A DNA stretch of 64,000 nt. It comes from Pseudomonas sp. PDM04. Its GTDB lineage: Bacteria; Pseudomonadota; Gammaproteobacteria; Pseudomonadales; Pseudomonadaceae. Positions 1 to 8,426 of this stretch are shown in pieces. The stretch covers positions 62,001-126,000 of the forward strand of contig NZ_JACVAI010000009.1 in NCBI RefSeq assembly GCF_014851765.1, in the 5' to 3' direction. The position numbers were made by a program, and so were the translations under genes. Each line of letters opens with the position of its first letter. The stretch's first letter is position 1. Under the pieces are notes generated by a model that saw only the letters and a program-made list of their open reading frames with translations, ran no database searches and had not been told where the DNA came from.

Positions 1-1350
1 GCCCCACAGGCCCATGAGCAGGTCACCCGCGAGCAGTTGTATGGCGCCGACGTGGTGATCTTCGTGGTCAACCCGCTGGGCGTCGTCGAAGAAGAAGCCA
101 CGCTGTCGGCGCTGCTCGAATTGGTCGAACGCAACAAGCAGATCTTCCTGGTGCTGAACCGCAAAAATCCTTTGGAACCGGTGGAAGCCGAGCGGATCAA
201 GGACCAGTTGCGTGAACGTCTCCAGCAAATGGCCCAGGCACGTGGTTTGCCGCAGGTGTTGCAGGCCATTCCGATTCTCGAGGTCAACGCTCGCTCAGCA
301 CTCAAGGCCAAACTCGAGCACAAGGAAAACCTGTTGCAGAACTCGGGGTTTCCCAAGTTCGAAAGCGAGCTCAACCGCTTCTTTGCGTCGATCGAGCAGC
401 GCCAGATCGTTTCCGGTGTTGCCACAGACCTGAGCGGCTTTTTGAACGAAACCGTGGCATTGCTCGATCAACAATCCGACCAGGCGTCCGGCGCTCGCAT
501 CGACGCGTTCTACGCGCAGATTGCCCGGCGGGAGATCGACCTTCGCTCGCTGCTCAAAGCGTCGGTACAAGCCAGGGCGGCCGGTGTGGCCAAGGGCGCA
601 GTGATGGCGATGAACCAGGACCCCGAAAACGCCCAGAGCAAAATCGACGGCCTCATCCGGCGCGCCAACGAACAGGTGTGTGGCGAACTGGACGATGAGC
701 TCAAACGCCTGGCACTGGATGCGGCGCAATTGCTCGAAGAGATGCTCGAGTACATACAGGTCCAGCAGCCTGCCGGCTCCCGCGCCGACGCCTTGAACAT
801 TCCCGACGCCGGCGATGGTGCACCGGCCGCAGCGCCAGGCAGTACGGTCGACATGAGCCTGCTCGAAGCCGGGGTACGCCAGGCGGGCGGTGCGCTGAAG
901 ACCGAACACGTGGTCACCGTCATGAAGCTGGGCAAGGAATGGCTGCCGGCGCTGTTCAAGGGTATTGGCCCGGTGACCATGGGCAAAGTCGCCGAGCAGG
1001 TCGTTGGCAAGGTCCTGCCTGCTATCGGCGTCGTTTATCAGGTCGGCAAAATGCTTTACACCGCTTTCGCGGGCGACCCGGAGCAGCAGCGCCTGGAAGA
1101 GCAAGCCCGCCAGGAGCAGCAGGCGCGCGAGCGTCGCGACCAGGCGATCAAAAGCCTAGGCGACGACATTGCGTGGGAGTTCTCCCGGGCGTTGACCGAG
1201 GTGGTGGAAACCAACATCAAACACAACTTTGCCCAGGTCAACGACAGGCTCAAGGTACTGCGCGGCAGCCTGAGCCAGACCGAACGCAAACTCAGCGAAG
1301 ACCGCGAGCTGCTGGTGCAGTGCCAGGTGGCGTTGGACACCTATGTCTGA
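1..1350 (+). CDS. Dynamin-like GTPase, C-terminal part (5' end outside window)
   Basis: The reading frame is open from the first base, so the start and probably the P-loop lie upstream. The visible 449 residues begin inside a GTPase domain: a strand ending DVVIFVVNP followed by IFLVLNRKN, which fits the G4 (N/T-K-x-D-like) region of dynamin-family proteins. The rest is mainly helical, with a Gly/Val-rich hydrophobic segment near residues 320-360 that could contact membrane, then a charged coiled coil to the end. The family remodels membranes; bacterial members include LeoA-like proteins and some phage-defence proteins. The stop overlaps the start of the next gene by 8 bp, so the two are probably translated together. 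Assignment to the dynamin/YfjP-like class rests on this partial domain and is moderate. Confidence 0.7.
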   Translation, partial: APQAHEQVTREQLYGADVVIFVVNPLGVVEEEATLSALLELVERNKQIFLVLNRKNPLEPVEAERIKDQLRERLQQMAQARGLPQVLQAIPILEVNARSALKAKLEHKENLLQNSGFPKFESELNRFFASIEQRQIVSGVATDLSGFLNETVALLDQQSDQASGARIDAFYAQIARREIDLRSLLKASVQARAAGVAKGAVMAMNQDPENAQSKIDGLIRRANEQVCGELDDELKRLALDAAQLLEEMLEYIQVQQPAGSRADALNIPDAGDGAPAAAPGSTVDMSLLEAGVRQAGGALKTEHVVTVMKLGKEWLPALFKGIGPVTMGKVAEQVVGKVLPAIGVVYQVGKMLYTAFAGDPEQQRLEEQARQEQQARERRDQAIKSLGDDIAWEFSRALTEVVETNIKHNFAQVNDRLKVLRGSLSQTERKLSEDRELLVQCQVALDTYV

Positions 1351-1612
1351 AAACCCCCGGACGTTTTCCTGCAACCGCTGCATGCAGTGCTGCAAGCGCG
1401 TCAATCTGCTGCTGCAAACCGCAGGGATGGACCGCGGGGACGGGGTGTGCCGGCATCTGGACGAGATCGAAGGCGGCTGCCGCATCTACGCCAGCCGCCC
1501 GGACATCTGCCGGATCGACCGGCAATACGAACTGATTTATCAACGAACGATGACCTGGGAAGCGTTCGTGGACGTAAACGCGGCGGCCTGCAAGCAGCTG
1601 CAGACAATCTGA
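1343..1612 (+). CDS. YkgJ-type cysteine-cluster protein (putative zinc/iron binding)
   Basis: A protein of 89 residues with the CxxCxxCC signature of the YkgJ (UPF0153) family: Cys10, Cys13, Cys16 and Cys17, then Cys36, Cys46 and Cys56. Family members are thought to coordinate a metal through these cysteines, but no reaction is established for this one. It starts inside the end of the dynamin-like gene and is followed after 34 bp by a second GTPase gene. That position between two GTPases suggests a regulatory or maturation role in the same complex, which is inference. Confidence 0.8.
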   Translation: MSENPRTFSCNRCMQCCKRVNLLLQTAGMDRGDGVCRHLDEIEGGCRIYASRPDICRIDRQYELIYQRTMTWEAFVDVNAAACKQLQTI

Positions 1613-1646
1613 AGTGTTGACCTATTGAATCGTTTAGGAGGCTGTA

Positions 1647-2774
1647 ATGGTGGAAGTAGCTGATCGGCAACAGGACGCAATCGAAGACGTCATTCGTGAT
1701 GCGGTGCGCGGTGCCGGCAAGGTCAATATCGTCGTCGCCGGCAAGACCGGTGTGGGCAAAAGCACCCTGATCAACACCGTGTTTCGCGGGCAACTGGCGA
1801 AGACCGGTTCGGGTACGCCCGTAACGCAACAGATCGAGGAGATCACCAAGGAAGGTCACCCGATCACCATCATCGACAGCAAAGGTCTGGAGTTGAAAGA
1901 CTACACGACCATTCTCAAGGACCTGGAAGACTTCCTGGCAGAGCGCGCTGGGCATCACGACGAGAACAAGCACATCCATGCCGCCTGGATTTGCATTCAG
2001 GAAGGTGGGGATCGCATCGAACAGGCGGAGATCGATCTCTGCCGCGTGTTGATCGATCAGTCCATTCCAGTGGTGGCCGTTGTCACCAAAAGCATGTTCG
2101 CCAAGGACGTCGACTTCCACCTCAAGGTCAAGGAAATGCTTCCCGGTGCCTCGGCCGTCGTCCGCGTACGCGCAGAAGCACAAGAGATCGAAGACGACGA
2201 AGGCAACGTGTTCAAATTCGGCATCAAAGGTGTTGACGAACTGATCACCGAGTCCGCGAAGTTGGTCCCCGAATCAAAAAAGCGCGCATTCGCCAATGCA
2301 TTGAATTCGCGGCACCAAGCTTCCATGAAAATCAAAGTCGAGCAGGCTGAGAAGGAAGTATTGATCGCCAGCGGCCTGGCAGCGGCGGCCGGCGCAACGC
2401 CCATCCCGTTCTCCGACTCGTTCGTATTGGTCCCGATCCAGGTCGGCATGCTGGCCAAGATCGGCGTGACCTTCGGCATGGAAGTCAGCGCCAGCGCACT
2501 GACCACCCTGGTGGTCTCCGCCCTGGGCTCCAGCGCAGCCAGCCTGGTCGGCCGAGCGCTCGTCACCGGCCTGCTGAAAATGGTCCCGGGCGTGGGCAGC
2601 GCCGTCGGCGGCACCATCGCAGCGACCACAGCGGCGACACTGACGAAAGGATTAGGCGCGGCTTACATCTCGGTGTTGACAGACTTCTGCAATAACAATC
2701 CGGGCAAGGAACTGAACATTGCTTTGATTGGAGAGGAGTTGAAGAAGAAGCTTTCGTTCAATTCAGAGGCCTGA
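1647..2774 (+). CDS. P-loop GTPase with hydrophobic C-terminal domain
   Basis: A protein of 375 residues. The N-terminal G domain shows the P-loop GKTGVGKST (residues 32-40), a G3 DSKG (77-80) and a G4 that reads TKSM (147-150), so the usual Asp of TKxD is missing. Residues about 240-350 are Ala/Gly/Val-rich and hydrophobic, like the DUF697/YcjF-type tail of membrane-associated GTPases. An AGGAGG ribosome-binding site lies 6 bp before the ATG. It closes the three-gene set that begins with the dynamin-like protein and is followed by an intrinsic terminator. The GTPase class is secure; the physiological role is unknown. Confidence 0.8.
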   Translation: MVEVADRQQDAIEDVIRDAVRGAGKVNIVVAGKTGVGKSTLINTVFRGQLAKTGSGTPVTQQIEEITKEGHPITIIDSKGLELKDYTTILKDLEDFLAERAGHHDENKHIHAAWICIQEGGDRIEQAEIDLCRVLIDQSIPVVAVVTKSMFAKDVDFHLKVKEMLPGASAVVRVRAEAQEIEDDEGNVFKFGIKGVDELITESAKLVPESKKRAFANALNSRHQASMKIKVEQAEKEVLIASGLAAAAGATPIPFSDSFVLVPIQVGMLAKIGVTFGMEVSASALTTLVVSALGSSAASLVGRALVTGLLKMVPGVGSAVGGTIAATTAATLTKGLGAAYISVLTDFCNNNPGKELNIALIGEELKKKLSFNSEA

Positions 2775-2853
2775 TCGACCTGCCGGCAGAGGCTGGCAGG
2801 TAGAGGGCCGTGCTTGTCAGTCGCCCAACAAGTGCGGCCTTTGCTTCCCGTTC

Positions 2854-2884
2854 AAAAAGCCCCGAAATCTCGGGGCTTTCTTAT
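2854..2884. terminator. Intrinsic terminator between convergent genes
   Basis: The stem AAAGCCCCGA / TCGGGGCTTT is followed by TCTTATT on the plus strand and by an A/T-rich flank on the other side. It can serve the GTPase gene set and also the DUF3077 gene arriving from the right. Confidence 0.8.
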
Positions 2885-2890
2885 TGATTG

Positions 2891-3226
2891 TTAGCGGCCG
2901 GTCTTCATCGGCGGCCAACAACTCAACACCTTCTGCACATCATCGATCACCGCCTTGCTCATCGACGTCAAATGATGCGCCACCCAGGCGTGACGGTCGC
3001 TGTCCCTGGAGTAAGCGGCATCGACGGTCAAAAGCCTGGCCAGGAAGAGCAAATCCGAGACTTGCTCCAGGGCATCTGCCACGGGCACGCCGCGATTTAC
3101 TCGGAAGAGGGGTTCGTTGTTGCAGTAGTGGAAGGGGGTGAGGCCGATGGTGGTTAGGGGTTCATCGGTGGTTTCGGGGGGTGAGGATGGATTGGTTTCC
3201 GGAGGAATGGGTGCTTGCTTGTGCAT
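2891..3226 (-). CDS. DUF3077 family protein
   Basis: A small protein of 111 residues with a Pro/Thr-rich N-terminus and then a block running from LFRVNRGVPVADALEQVSDL to the helical region ending VIDDVQKVLS. This matches the DUF3077 pattern common in Pseudomonas, whose function is unknown. Members are cytoplasmic and often present in several copies per genome. GGAG lies about 8 bp before the ATG. The 200 bp upstream form a structured leader (see 3260-3424), so expression may be controlled at the RNA level. Family assignment is from memory of its sequence pattern. Confidence 0.7.
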   Translation of the reverse strand: MHKQAPIPPETNPSSPPETTDEPLTTIGLTPFHYCNNEPLFRVNRGVPVADALEQVSDLLFLARLLTVDAAYSRDSDRHAWVAHHLTSMSKAVIDDVQKVLSCWPPMKTGR

Positions 3227-3424
3227 AGATAAAACTCCAAGTCAGAGAAACGGAGCCATCACACTCGCTACCAAACGAGGGGTGGCGGCCATACGCGGGT
3301 TGGTAGACCGGAGACTTGGAAACCGGCGCGCCTGAAAGCGCCCCACGCATGACCACCTCTGAAGACTCAAGCCAAGGCTTGGATCAGGTGATGCTATGCA
3401 CGCAAGTCAGCCGGGCTACCAAAC
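3227..3424 (-). promoter_or_regulatory. Structured leader of the DUF3077 gene with TTGGTAG repeats
   Basis: On the minus strand this region reads TTTGGTAG (3424-3416), then a hairpin with GGCGC/GCGCC arms (3342-3325), then CTACCAA (3306-3299) and TTTGGTAG (3276-3268), just before the DUF3077 ribosome-binding site. The two inner motifs can pair as a 7-bp stem over about 22 nt. A palindrome CCAAGGCTTGG sits near 3372-3382. An open frame crosses it (3162-3356, minus) but is judged a by-product of the repeats. Confidence 0.45.
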
Positions 3425-3551
3425 CCGATCGCTGTTTTGCAGCGACTGGGAAACGATAGGGCTCGGGTGAAATGTGGGCAAGCCGGCGGATTCTGGAGTG
3501 GGTGTAGGGGATGGCGCAAGGGTTTGTGGCTTTGGAGACGTATCAGTGGGT

Positions 3552-3577
3552 GCGCTTAAACGTTGGCGTTTAAGCGC
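3552..3577. repeat. Perfect 11-bp inverted repeat
   Basis: GCGCTTAAACG, a 4-nt loop TTGG, then the exact reverse complement CGTTTAAGCGC. No T-run follows, so this is not an obvious terminator. It could be a protein-binding palindrome or the trace of an inserted element. Confidence 0.6.
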
Positions 3578-3842
3578 GGGAGAGGCGGATGCAAGGAAGG
3601 TTCTTTGGAGGTGTTCGATTCTGCCCAGCAATCAGACTCGTCAGGGAGAGGTGGGCCCCCAAAGACGCGATGAAGCGACTCGGGAAGCTTTTAACGTATG
3701 CCATAACCTCGCGTATCGCCTTCTTGACCATATGCAAATCCTCCATAGTGAGCGTTGATAGATGAGAGATGATTTCTGAAATTACAAAACCTGCAATGAA
3801 GCCCGTAGGACCTATAACCCATAGAACAGAGCCCGCCATCAT
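3570..3842 (-). CDS. Doubtful small ORF with hydrophobic N-terminus
   Basis: A frame of 90 codons whose first 27 residues are hydrophobic, followed by a basic, amphipathic segment (about 35-55). No convincing ribosome-binding site precedes it and the tail runs through the 3552-3577 inverted repeat. It may be a remnant or not a gene at all. The region 3430-3930 otherwise shows nothing I can assign. Confidence 0.2.
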   Translation of the reverse strand: MMAGSVLWVIGPTGFIAGFVISEIISHLSTLTMEDLHMVKKAIREVMAYVKSFPSRFIASLGAHLSLTSLIAGQNRTPPKNLPCIRLSRA

Positions 3843-3937
3843 CAGTCTCAGGAGGCCACCTCTGAGAGACGCAACTGCTTGTTACGTTTCGGCATATGGA
3901 CATGCGCGCCGGCACCGAGACTGCGTTGATCATGCTG

Positions 3938-4085
3938 ATCAGTAAGCAACCGGGATCGCATAAATACAAAGAAGGCAACAGTGCAGCGTCCAGGCACATC
4001 TAAGATGCTGGAGCGCGCATTCGAAGCTTCGGCACTGAATCAAGTGTGGTGCGGCGACATCACGTACGTGTGTAGACACGAGGCC
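3938..4085 (+). pseudogene. IS3-family transposase (OrfB) remnant, frameshifted
   Basis: Two short conserved stretches of an IS3-family integrase-core transposase are readable in different frames. The first (3938-4000) contains KQPGSHKYK; the second (4002-4078) contains NQVWCGDITYV, the hallmark just before the catalytic core. A stop and frame change near 4000 separate them and the homology ends abruptly before the gene at 4093. No terminal repeats or second ORF are visible, so this is a decayed fragment rather than a complete insertion sequence. Confidence 0.7.
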
Positions 4086-4092
4086 AGATTTC

Positions 4093-4704
4093 TCAATCGA
4101 ACAGCAGCGCCTCGGTTAGCCCCTTGTCAGGGTCCGGTTCATCGATGAGGTGGGCCATGCCGACCAGGCTGCGAGCCAGCTTTTCGTAGGCAACCCATTG
4201 AGTGTGCAGGTGGTCGAATACTTGGTTGAACAGCCTGAGGGTTTCTTCTTCCAGGCATTCTTCATTGAACGCGAACACGTCATCGAACCGGGCAGACTCA
4301 AGGTGTTCCTCCAGCATTTCTTGCTGTTCGAGCAGTGAGTCATAACCCTGGCGGCACTCTTCCCGCATTTCGTTGGCGAATTCGATAAAGTCCTCGTCGG
4401 TCTCGTCGAAGTGCTCTCGCAACGGGGCGGGGATGTTGTTCAGGCTGGTAAAACGCTTGCGTCCTCCGTCCCGGCGTATCTCGCCAATCAGTGCATCCAG
4501 CTCATCGAAATCGCCGTAATCCGACAGCCAGCCGCACAAGGTATTGGCATGCCGGGCTTCGGAGACACACTCACTGATCTCTTTCATGCTGTCCGCCAGG
4601 GAAGTGCGGCGGAAGAACGGCAGCAGTTGAGTGTGCAAATCGTCGAACGCTTGTGTACGTGCTTGGTAGCGCTTGGCGATGAGGTTGGCTTCTCGGGCGT
4701 TCAT
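4093..4704 (-). CDS. Hypothetical acidic helical protein
   Basis: A protein of 203 residues with no motif I recognise. It is strongly acidic and predicted mostly helical, with Glu-rich stretches around residues 105-165, no signal peptide and no membrane segment. It lies alone between a transposase remnant and a degenerate attachment site, with no operon partner. It may be cargo of the older element proposed to the left of 5040. Coding is supported by length and regular composition only. Confidence 0.55.
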   Translation of the reverse strand: MNAREANLIAKRYQARTQAFDDLHTQLLPFFRRTSLADSMKEISECVSEARHANTLCGWLSDYGDFDELDALIGEIRRDGGRKRFTSLNNIPAPLREHFDETDEDFIEFANEMREECRQGYDSLLEQQEMLEEHLESARFDDVFAFNEECLEEETLRLFNQVFDHLHTQWVAYEKLARSLVGMAHLIDEPDPDKGLTEALLFD

Positions 4705-4888
4705 AGGGCCTCACTGGCATTGGATGGGCGTTCGATGGCGCAGGACGCCGACGGCCTGCGAGCCTATCGAGGTCATAGTGGCGAAATAGAATTGGACTGT
4801 CGAGCGTCGGCTCAGCCGAGGGGTTCATTGAAGTAATCGCTGTCGAGCCTGGGCACTTTGGAAAGCTGCGAGCTGATTCGGAGGGGAC

Positions 4889-4908
4889 GGAATACTGTCT
4901 GGAATACT
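4889..4908. repeat. Paired GGAATACT repeats left of the core (putative arm sites)
   Basis: Two copies of GGAATACT start at 4889 and 4901, 12 bp apart, about 133 and 121 bp before the core at 5022. The same spacing and distance occur at the integrase end of the intact element (17130, 17142 before 17269), so these are read as arm-type recombinase sites of a second, degraded element. Confidence 0.4.
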
Positions 4909-5021
4909 CGAATGCCTGGAACTCAAAAAAACTCAAAAGACCGTGAAAGCGGTTGACGCCACGTGATCACTAAATCCCAGGCGCAAAAAAAGACGCCCAA
5001 GGGCGTCATCTTCATTGTTGG

Positions 5022-5040
5022 GCCGGGGTAATTTGAACCC
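5022..5040. repeat. Putative attL core (ssrA 3'-end duplicate)
   Basis: The 19-bp sequence here matches the ssrA 3' end at 17269-17287 at 17 of 19 positions. On the minus strand it reads as a T-arm-like segment ending in CCCCGGCCCAAC, followed by a hairpin and T-run at the same place as behind ssrA. It marks the far end of the 12.2-kb element. Confidence 0.6.
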
Positions 5041-5091
5041 GTAAAGCAAGCTATTGATTTATTGAATTAATATCGATTTTTATTTTTGACT

Positions 5092-5111
5092 GGAATACCA
5101 GTTGGAATACT
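5092..5111. repeat. Paired GGAATAC repeats inside attL (putative arm sites)
   Basis: Two copies of GGAATAC start at 5092 and 5104, again 12 bp apart, just inside the element. This matches the layout expected of integrase or excisionase arm sites at the non-integrase end. Confidence 0.4.
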
Positions 5112-5189
5112 GCAGCCCACTCCCACGACCTGTTTGCATTCGATCTTGCCAGGAGGCTTCATGACCATTGCTATGGCCTTCTGAAAATG

Positions 5190-8100
5190 TCAGTACCCAT
5201 ATATCGGCGACGGCACGGTCGGGTAAGCCCTATATACATGCCGGAAAACATTCTCAGCCAGGACTTTGATTTCACCCTCACTGTAGTCGTTAACAGGAAG
5301 CCCGGTGCTGTCGTCCCAGAGAAAGTCATAGATTTTCTGCTTCACAGCGTCGCGCGTACTTTCCTTCTCGCGCCAGTTCTCGACCCTGAGCCGCTCGGAT
5401 TTCAGGGTTTCCAGCAGCTCGGCAGAGACCTTCTTGATCTTTGCTGTATCGCCCTTGGAGAGCTGTGGCTTTGAGAGGAGGTCGAACAAGGCGAGAGTTT
5501 CTTCATCAAGCCCCTCCTCCATGGCGCGACGCTCTTCCGCACTCAGATCATCGACCAGCTTCAGAAGCGCCTCGAAGGTCTTTTGAATAGTGAGCCGATC
5601 TTTCTCAAGATTGTATTCATCGACAAGTTTGTCGTAGTGAGCCTGGAAGTCGGTACGCAGGGGGTTCTTCATCAGCAGGATGTTCAGACGTTTTTCGATG
5701 ACATCCTTCAATCCCTGCACGGCGGTGTGCTTGGCCGGAGATTTTGCAAACTCCAAACGCAGCCGTTCGAAGTCGATCTTGCTAATGTCATAGGCCCCAG
5801 CTCCCTCAGCTGTAGCGGTACGGGTGTGGATCGCTTCATCAACGATCCCGTGAAGCTGACGGATGATGTCGCTGATGTCAGCGGCTTCCCGATCGGCCTG
5901 CAAACTCTTGTAGATTATATTGATCGCATCCCTGGCATCGCGCTGCCCATTCACGCCGGGCACATTGATACAGGCTTTGAACTTCTTGAAGACCTCGCGG
6001 GCCATAATCTCAAAGCGCTTGCGAGTCTGGTCGTTCTCGTTGACAACCTCTTTGGCCTCGATGATGGCAGCGTTTCGCGCAAAGCCTGTCTTCTCGTTGA
6101 TGTCTTCAAGGCGAAAGCCCTGGACTTGAAGGAAGTCGCGTACAAAGCCGATGGCTTCGATGAGCTCTGCGAGAAGGTCTTCCTTAGGCAAGGTAGGGTC
6201 GAGTTCGCCCTCATCATCCCCGTGCCCCTCATCTCCGCGACCGGCAAAGGTAGACAGGGCCTGGCGCAGGTTTTTGAGGATGCCGCAGTAATCGACGATC
6301 AGACCGTTATTCTTGCCTTCTGCAACACGGTTCGCGCGGGCAATAGCCTGCATAAGCGTGTGAGCCTGCAAAGGCTTGTCGAGATAGAGGGTGGACAGGG
6401 TTGGTACGTCAAAACCGGTCAGCCACATGGCACAGACGATAGCCACGCGAAACGGGTGTTCAGGCTTTTTGAATGCACTCTCAAGGTCGATACGCTTTCC
6501 ATCGCCCAGCAGAAAACCCTCTTTCATCAGGCGACGATGCGGAATGATGTCCAGGTCCCATTTACGGAACTTGTCCACTTCGCCTTGTTCTTCGCTCACC
6601 ACAACGGCGATCTGCGTTTCCAGCATCCAGTCGATCTGACGGCGACGCCAGATATCATCTTGCTCATCCAGAGCGCTCGGCAGGTCTTTTTCCAGCCGCG
6701 CGATGTGATCCTGCCAGTAGGCATCGATCAACTTGTGCATGCGCACGCAGGTTATTTTGTCGATACAAACGAGCATGGCCTTGCCTGTTTCCCAGCCATT
6801 GGCGTAATGCCAGACAAAATCCTGTGCAACCTGTTCGAGACGGCTGGTGCTGGTGATGATGTGGTAGTCACGTTTCAGCGCGCGCTCCAGGCGTTGCTGA
6901 ACGTCGATATCCTCAATCTCTAGCTCTTCAAGTTTTGCCGCAATTTTCTCATTTAGGCCCTTCGGATCGGCAACACTATGTTCGTCGCCATCCTCATCTA
7001 CAAAGCGCAGCTGTTCGCCGCGCGCGTCGTAATAGAGCGGCACGGTGGCGTTGTCTTCTACGGCGCGTTGGAAGTCGTAGGTGGAGACGTATTCACCGAA
7101 GACCTTTTTGGTGATTTCGTCATCCTTGAACAGTGGCGTACCGGTGAAGCCGATGAAGCTAGCACCGGGCATGGCGTTGCGCATGTTTAGTGAGAGCGTG
7201 CCGTACTGGGTACGGTGCGCTTCGTCAGTGATGACGATGATGTCATCCCGTTCCGAGTAAGGTTTCTCGGGATCGACCTTTTTGTTGAATTTCTGAATTA
7301 ACGAGAATACGAAAGCTTTGTGCTGCCCCAGCAACTCTTGCAAATGCTCGCCGCTGGTGGCACGGCACGGATCACGGTCGTTATCCACAACCCCGCACCC
7401 GCCGAAAGTTTTGTAGATCTGAGTATCTAGGTCCTCGCGGTCGGTCAGGACGACAAAGGTATAGTTGCCGCCGAGCTTGCGGTGAACCTTCCGGGCAAAG
7501 AACACGATTGAATAGGACTTGCCGGAGCCTTGGGTGTGCCAGAAAACCCCGAGCTTGCCAGCACGGGCTTTCCGATCCTTCACGGCATCAATGGCGCGAT
7601 TAACGCCCAGAAACTGGTGATTCCTGGCGACGATCTTAACGAGTTTGCCAGTGCTCTCATCGAAGAGGATGTAGTTCTCGAAGATGTCCATCAAGTTCGC
7701 TTTGAAGCACGTGCCTTTCAGCAGCGTCTCCATATCGACAACGCCGGGGCCATCTTCATGCAGGCGCTTCCAGTCGTTGAAGTGCTCAAATTTGCTAGAG
7801 ACCGAGCCGATTTTGGCGTCTACTCCATTGCCTAAGACGATGAAGGCATTGTGGTAGAAGAGATGCGGGATGGTGTCCTTGTAGTCAGCAAAGTTTTGCT
7901 CGTAAGCGGCCTTGATGTCCTTATGGACATTCTTGAGCTCCATGAACACGAGCGGGATACCGTTCACGAAGCAGACAATATCGGCGCGTCGGCGATACAA
8001 ATCGCCCTTAATCCAGAGCTCCCGTACGACCAGGAAGTGGTTTGCTGACGGGTTATCGAAGTCGAAAAGGCGTAGACGCTTTTTGACGCGCTCGCCTTTT

Positions 8101-8426
8101 TCGTCGCGGAAGCTTATCTCAACGCCGTTCTTATGGAGATTATCTTTCTCGCGATTGGTCGCCAGTAGCACAGAGCTGCTGCTGTGCTCATTCACAATGC
8201 GCAAGGCGTCTTCATAGGCCTCCATCGGGAGACCAGGATTGAGATCGATGAGCTTCTGGCCGAGGTAGCGGTTCAGTACGACTTCGGTTTCATTGGTGCG
8301 ACCGAGGGTGCCTTCCTTGCCTAAAACCTCATGCATGGCGTAGATCGACTCATCCCACTGCAAGTCGTGCAGTAGATAGTTAGCTGTCGTCTCTTGCGCC
8401 AGATGATCCTCGGTCATTGCATTCAT
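5190..8426 (-). CDS. hsdR: Type I restriction enzyme, HsdR subunit
   Basis: A protein of 1078 residues, full length for HsdR. It supplies DNA translocation and cleavage in the HsdR2M2S1 complex. A PD-(D/E)xK nuclease motif is visible as RADIV with FMELKN (Asp149, Glu163-Lys165). The SF2 motor follows: Walker A TQGSGKS (298-304), DEAH (401-404) and FTGTP (427-431), with the second RecA lobe around 690-750. The C-terminal third is helical and probably binds the methylase core. The start overlaps the hsdS stop as ATGA, so it is the last gene of the hsdM-hsdS-hsdR operon. No frameshift or missing catalytic residue is seen, so restriction is predicted to be active. Confidence 0.96.
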   Translation of the reverse strand: MNAMTEDHLAQETTANYLLHDLQWDESIYAMHEVLGKEGTLGRTNETEVVLNRYLGQKLIDLNPGLPMEAYEDALRIVNEHSSSSVLLATNREKDNLHKNGVEISFRDEKGERVKKRLRLFDFDNPSANHFLVVRELWIKGDLYRRRADIVCFVNGIPLVFMELKNVHKDIKAAYEQNFADYKDTIPHLFYHNAFIVLGNGVDAKIGSVSSKFEHFNDWKRLHEDGPGVVDMETLLKGTCFKANLMDIFENYILFDESTGKLVKIVARNHQFLGVNRAIDAVKDRKARAGKLGVFWHTQGSGKSYSIVFFARKVHRKLGGNYTFVVLTDREDLDTQIYKTFGGCGVVDNDRDPCRATSGEHLQELLGQHKAFVFSLIQKFNKKVDPEKPYSERDDIIVITDEAHRTQYGTLSLNMRNAMPGASFIGFTGTPLFKDDEITKKVFGEYVSTYDFQRAVEDNATVPLYYDARGEQLRFVDEDGDEHSVADPKGLNEKIAAKLEELEIEDIDVQQRLERALKRDYHIITSTSRLEQVAQDFVWHYANGWETGKAMLVCIDKITCVRMHKLIDAYWQDHIARLEKDLPSALDEQDDIWRRRQIDWMLETQIAVVVSEEQGEVDKFRKWDLDIIPHRRLMKEGFLLGDGKRIDLESAFKKPEHPFRVAIVCAMWLTGFDVPTLSTLYLDKPLQAHTLMQAIARANRVAEGKNNGLIVDYCGILKNLRQALSTFAGRGDEGHGDDEGELDPTLPKEDLLAELIEAIGFVRDFLQVQGFRLEDINEKTGFARNAAIIEAKEVVNENDQTRKRFEIMAREVFKKFKACINVPGVNGQRDARDAINIIYKSLQADREAADISDIIRQLHGIVDEAIHTRTATAEGAGAYDISKIDFERLRLEFAKSPAKHTAVQGLKDVIEKRLNILLMKNPLRTDFQAHYDKLVDEYNLEKDRLTIQKTFEALLKLVDDLSAEERRAMEEGLDEETLALFDLLSKPQLSKGDTAKIKKVSAELLETLKSERLRVENWREKESTRDAVKQKIYDFLWDDSTGLPVNDYSEGEIKVLAENVFRHVYRAYPTVPSPIYGY

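Larger units (their letters stand above)
4705..5189. other. Gene-free stretch holding the left attachment region
   Basis: About 485 bp without a convincing gene. It holds a pair of GGAATACT repeats (4889, 4901), a hairpin AGACGCCC/GGGCGTC followed on the minus strand by a T-run (4985-5007), an ssrA-like core (5022-5040) and a second pair of GGAATAC repeats (5092, 5104). A seven-codon frame after AGGAGG (5161-5184) is too short to call. Confidence 0.6.

Noticed and set aside
3162..3356. Minus-strand frame of 64 codons in the DUF3077 leader
   Set aside because: It is built over the repeats and hairpin and overlaps the DUF3077 start; read as a by-product of the leader.
5161..5184. AGGAGG followed by a seven-codon frame
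   Set aside because: Too short to support; may be a trace of a lost gene start at the element boundary.
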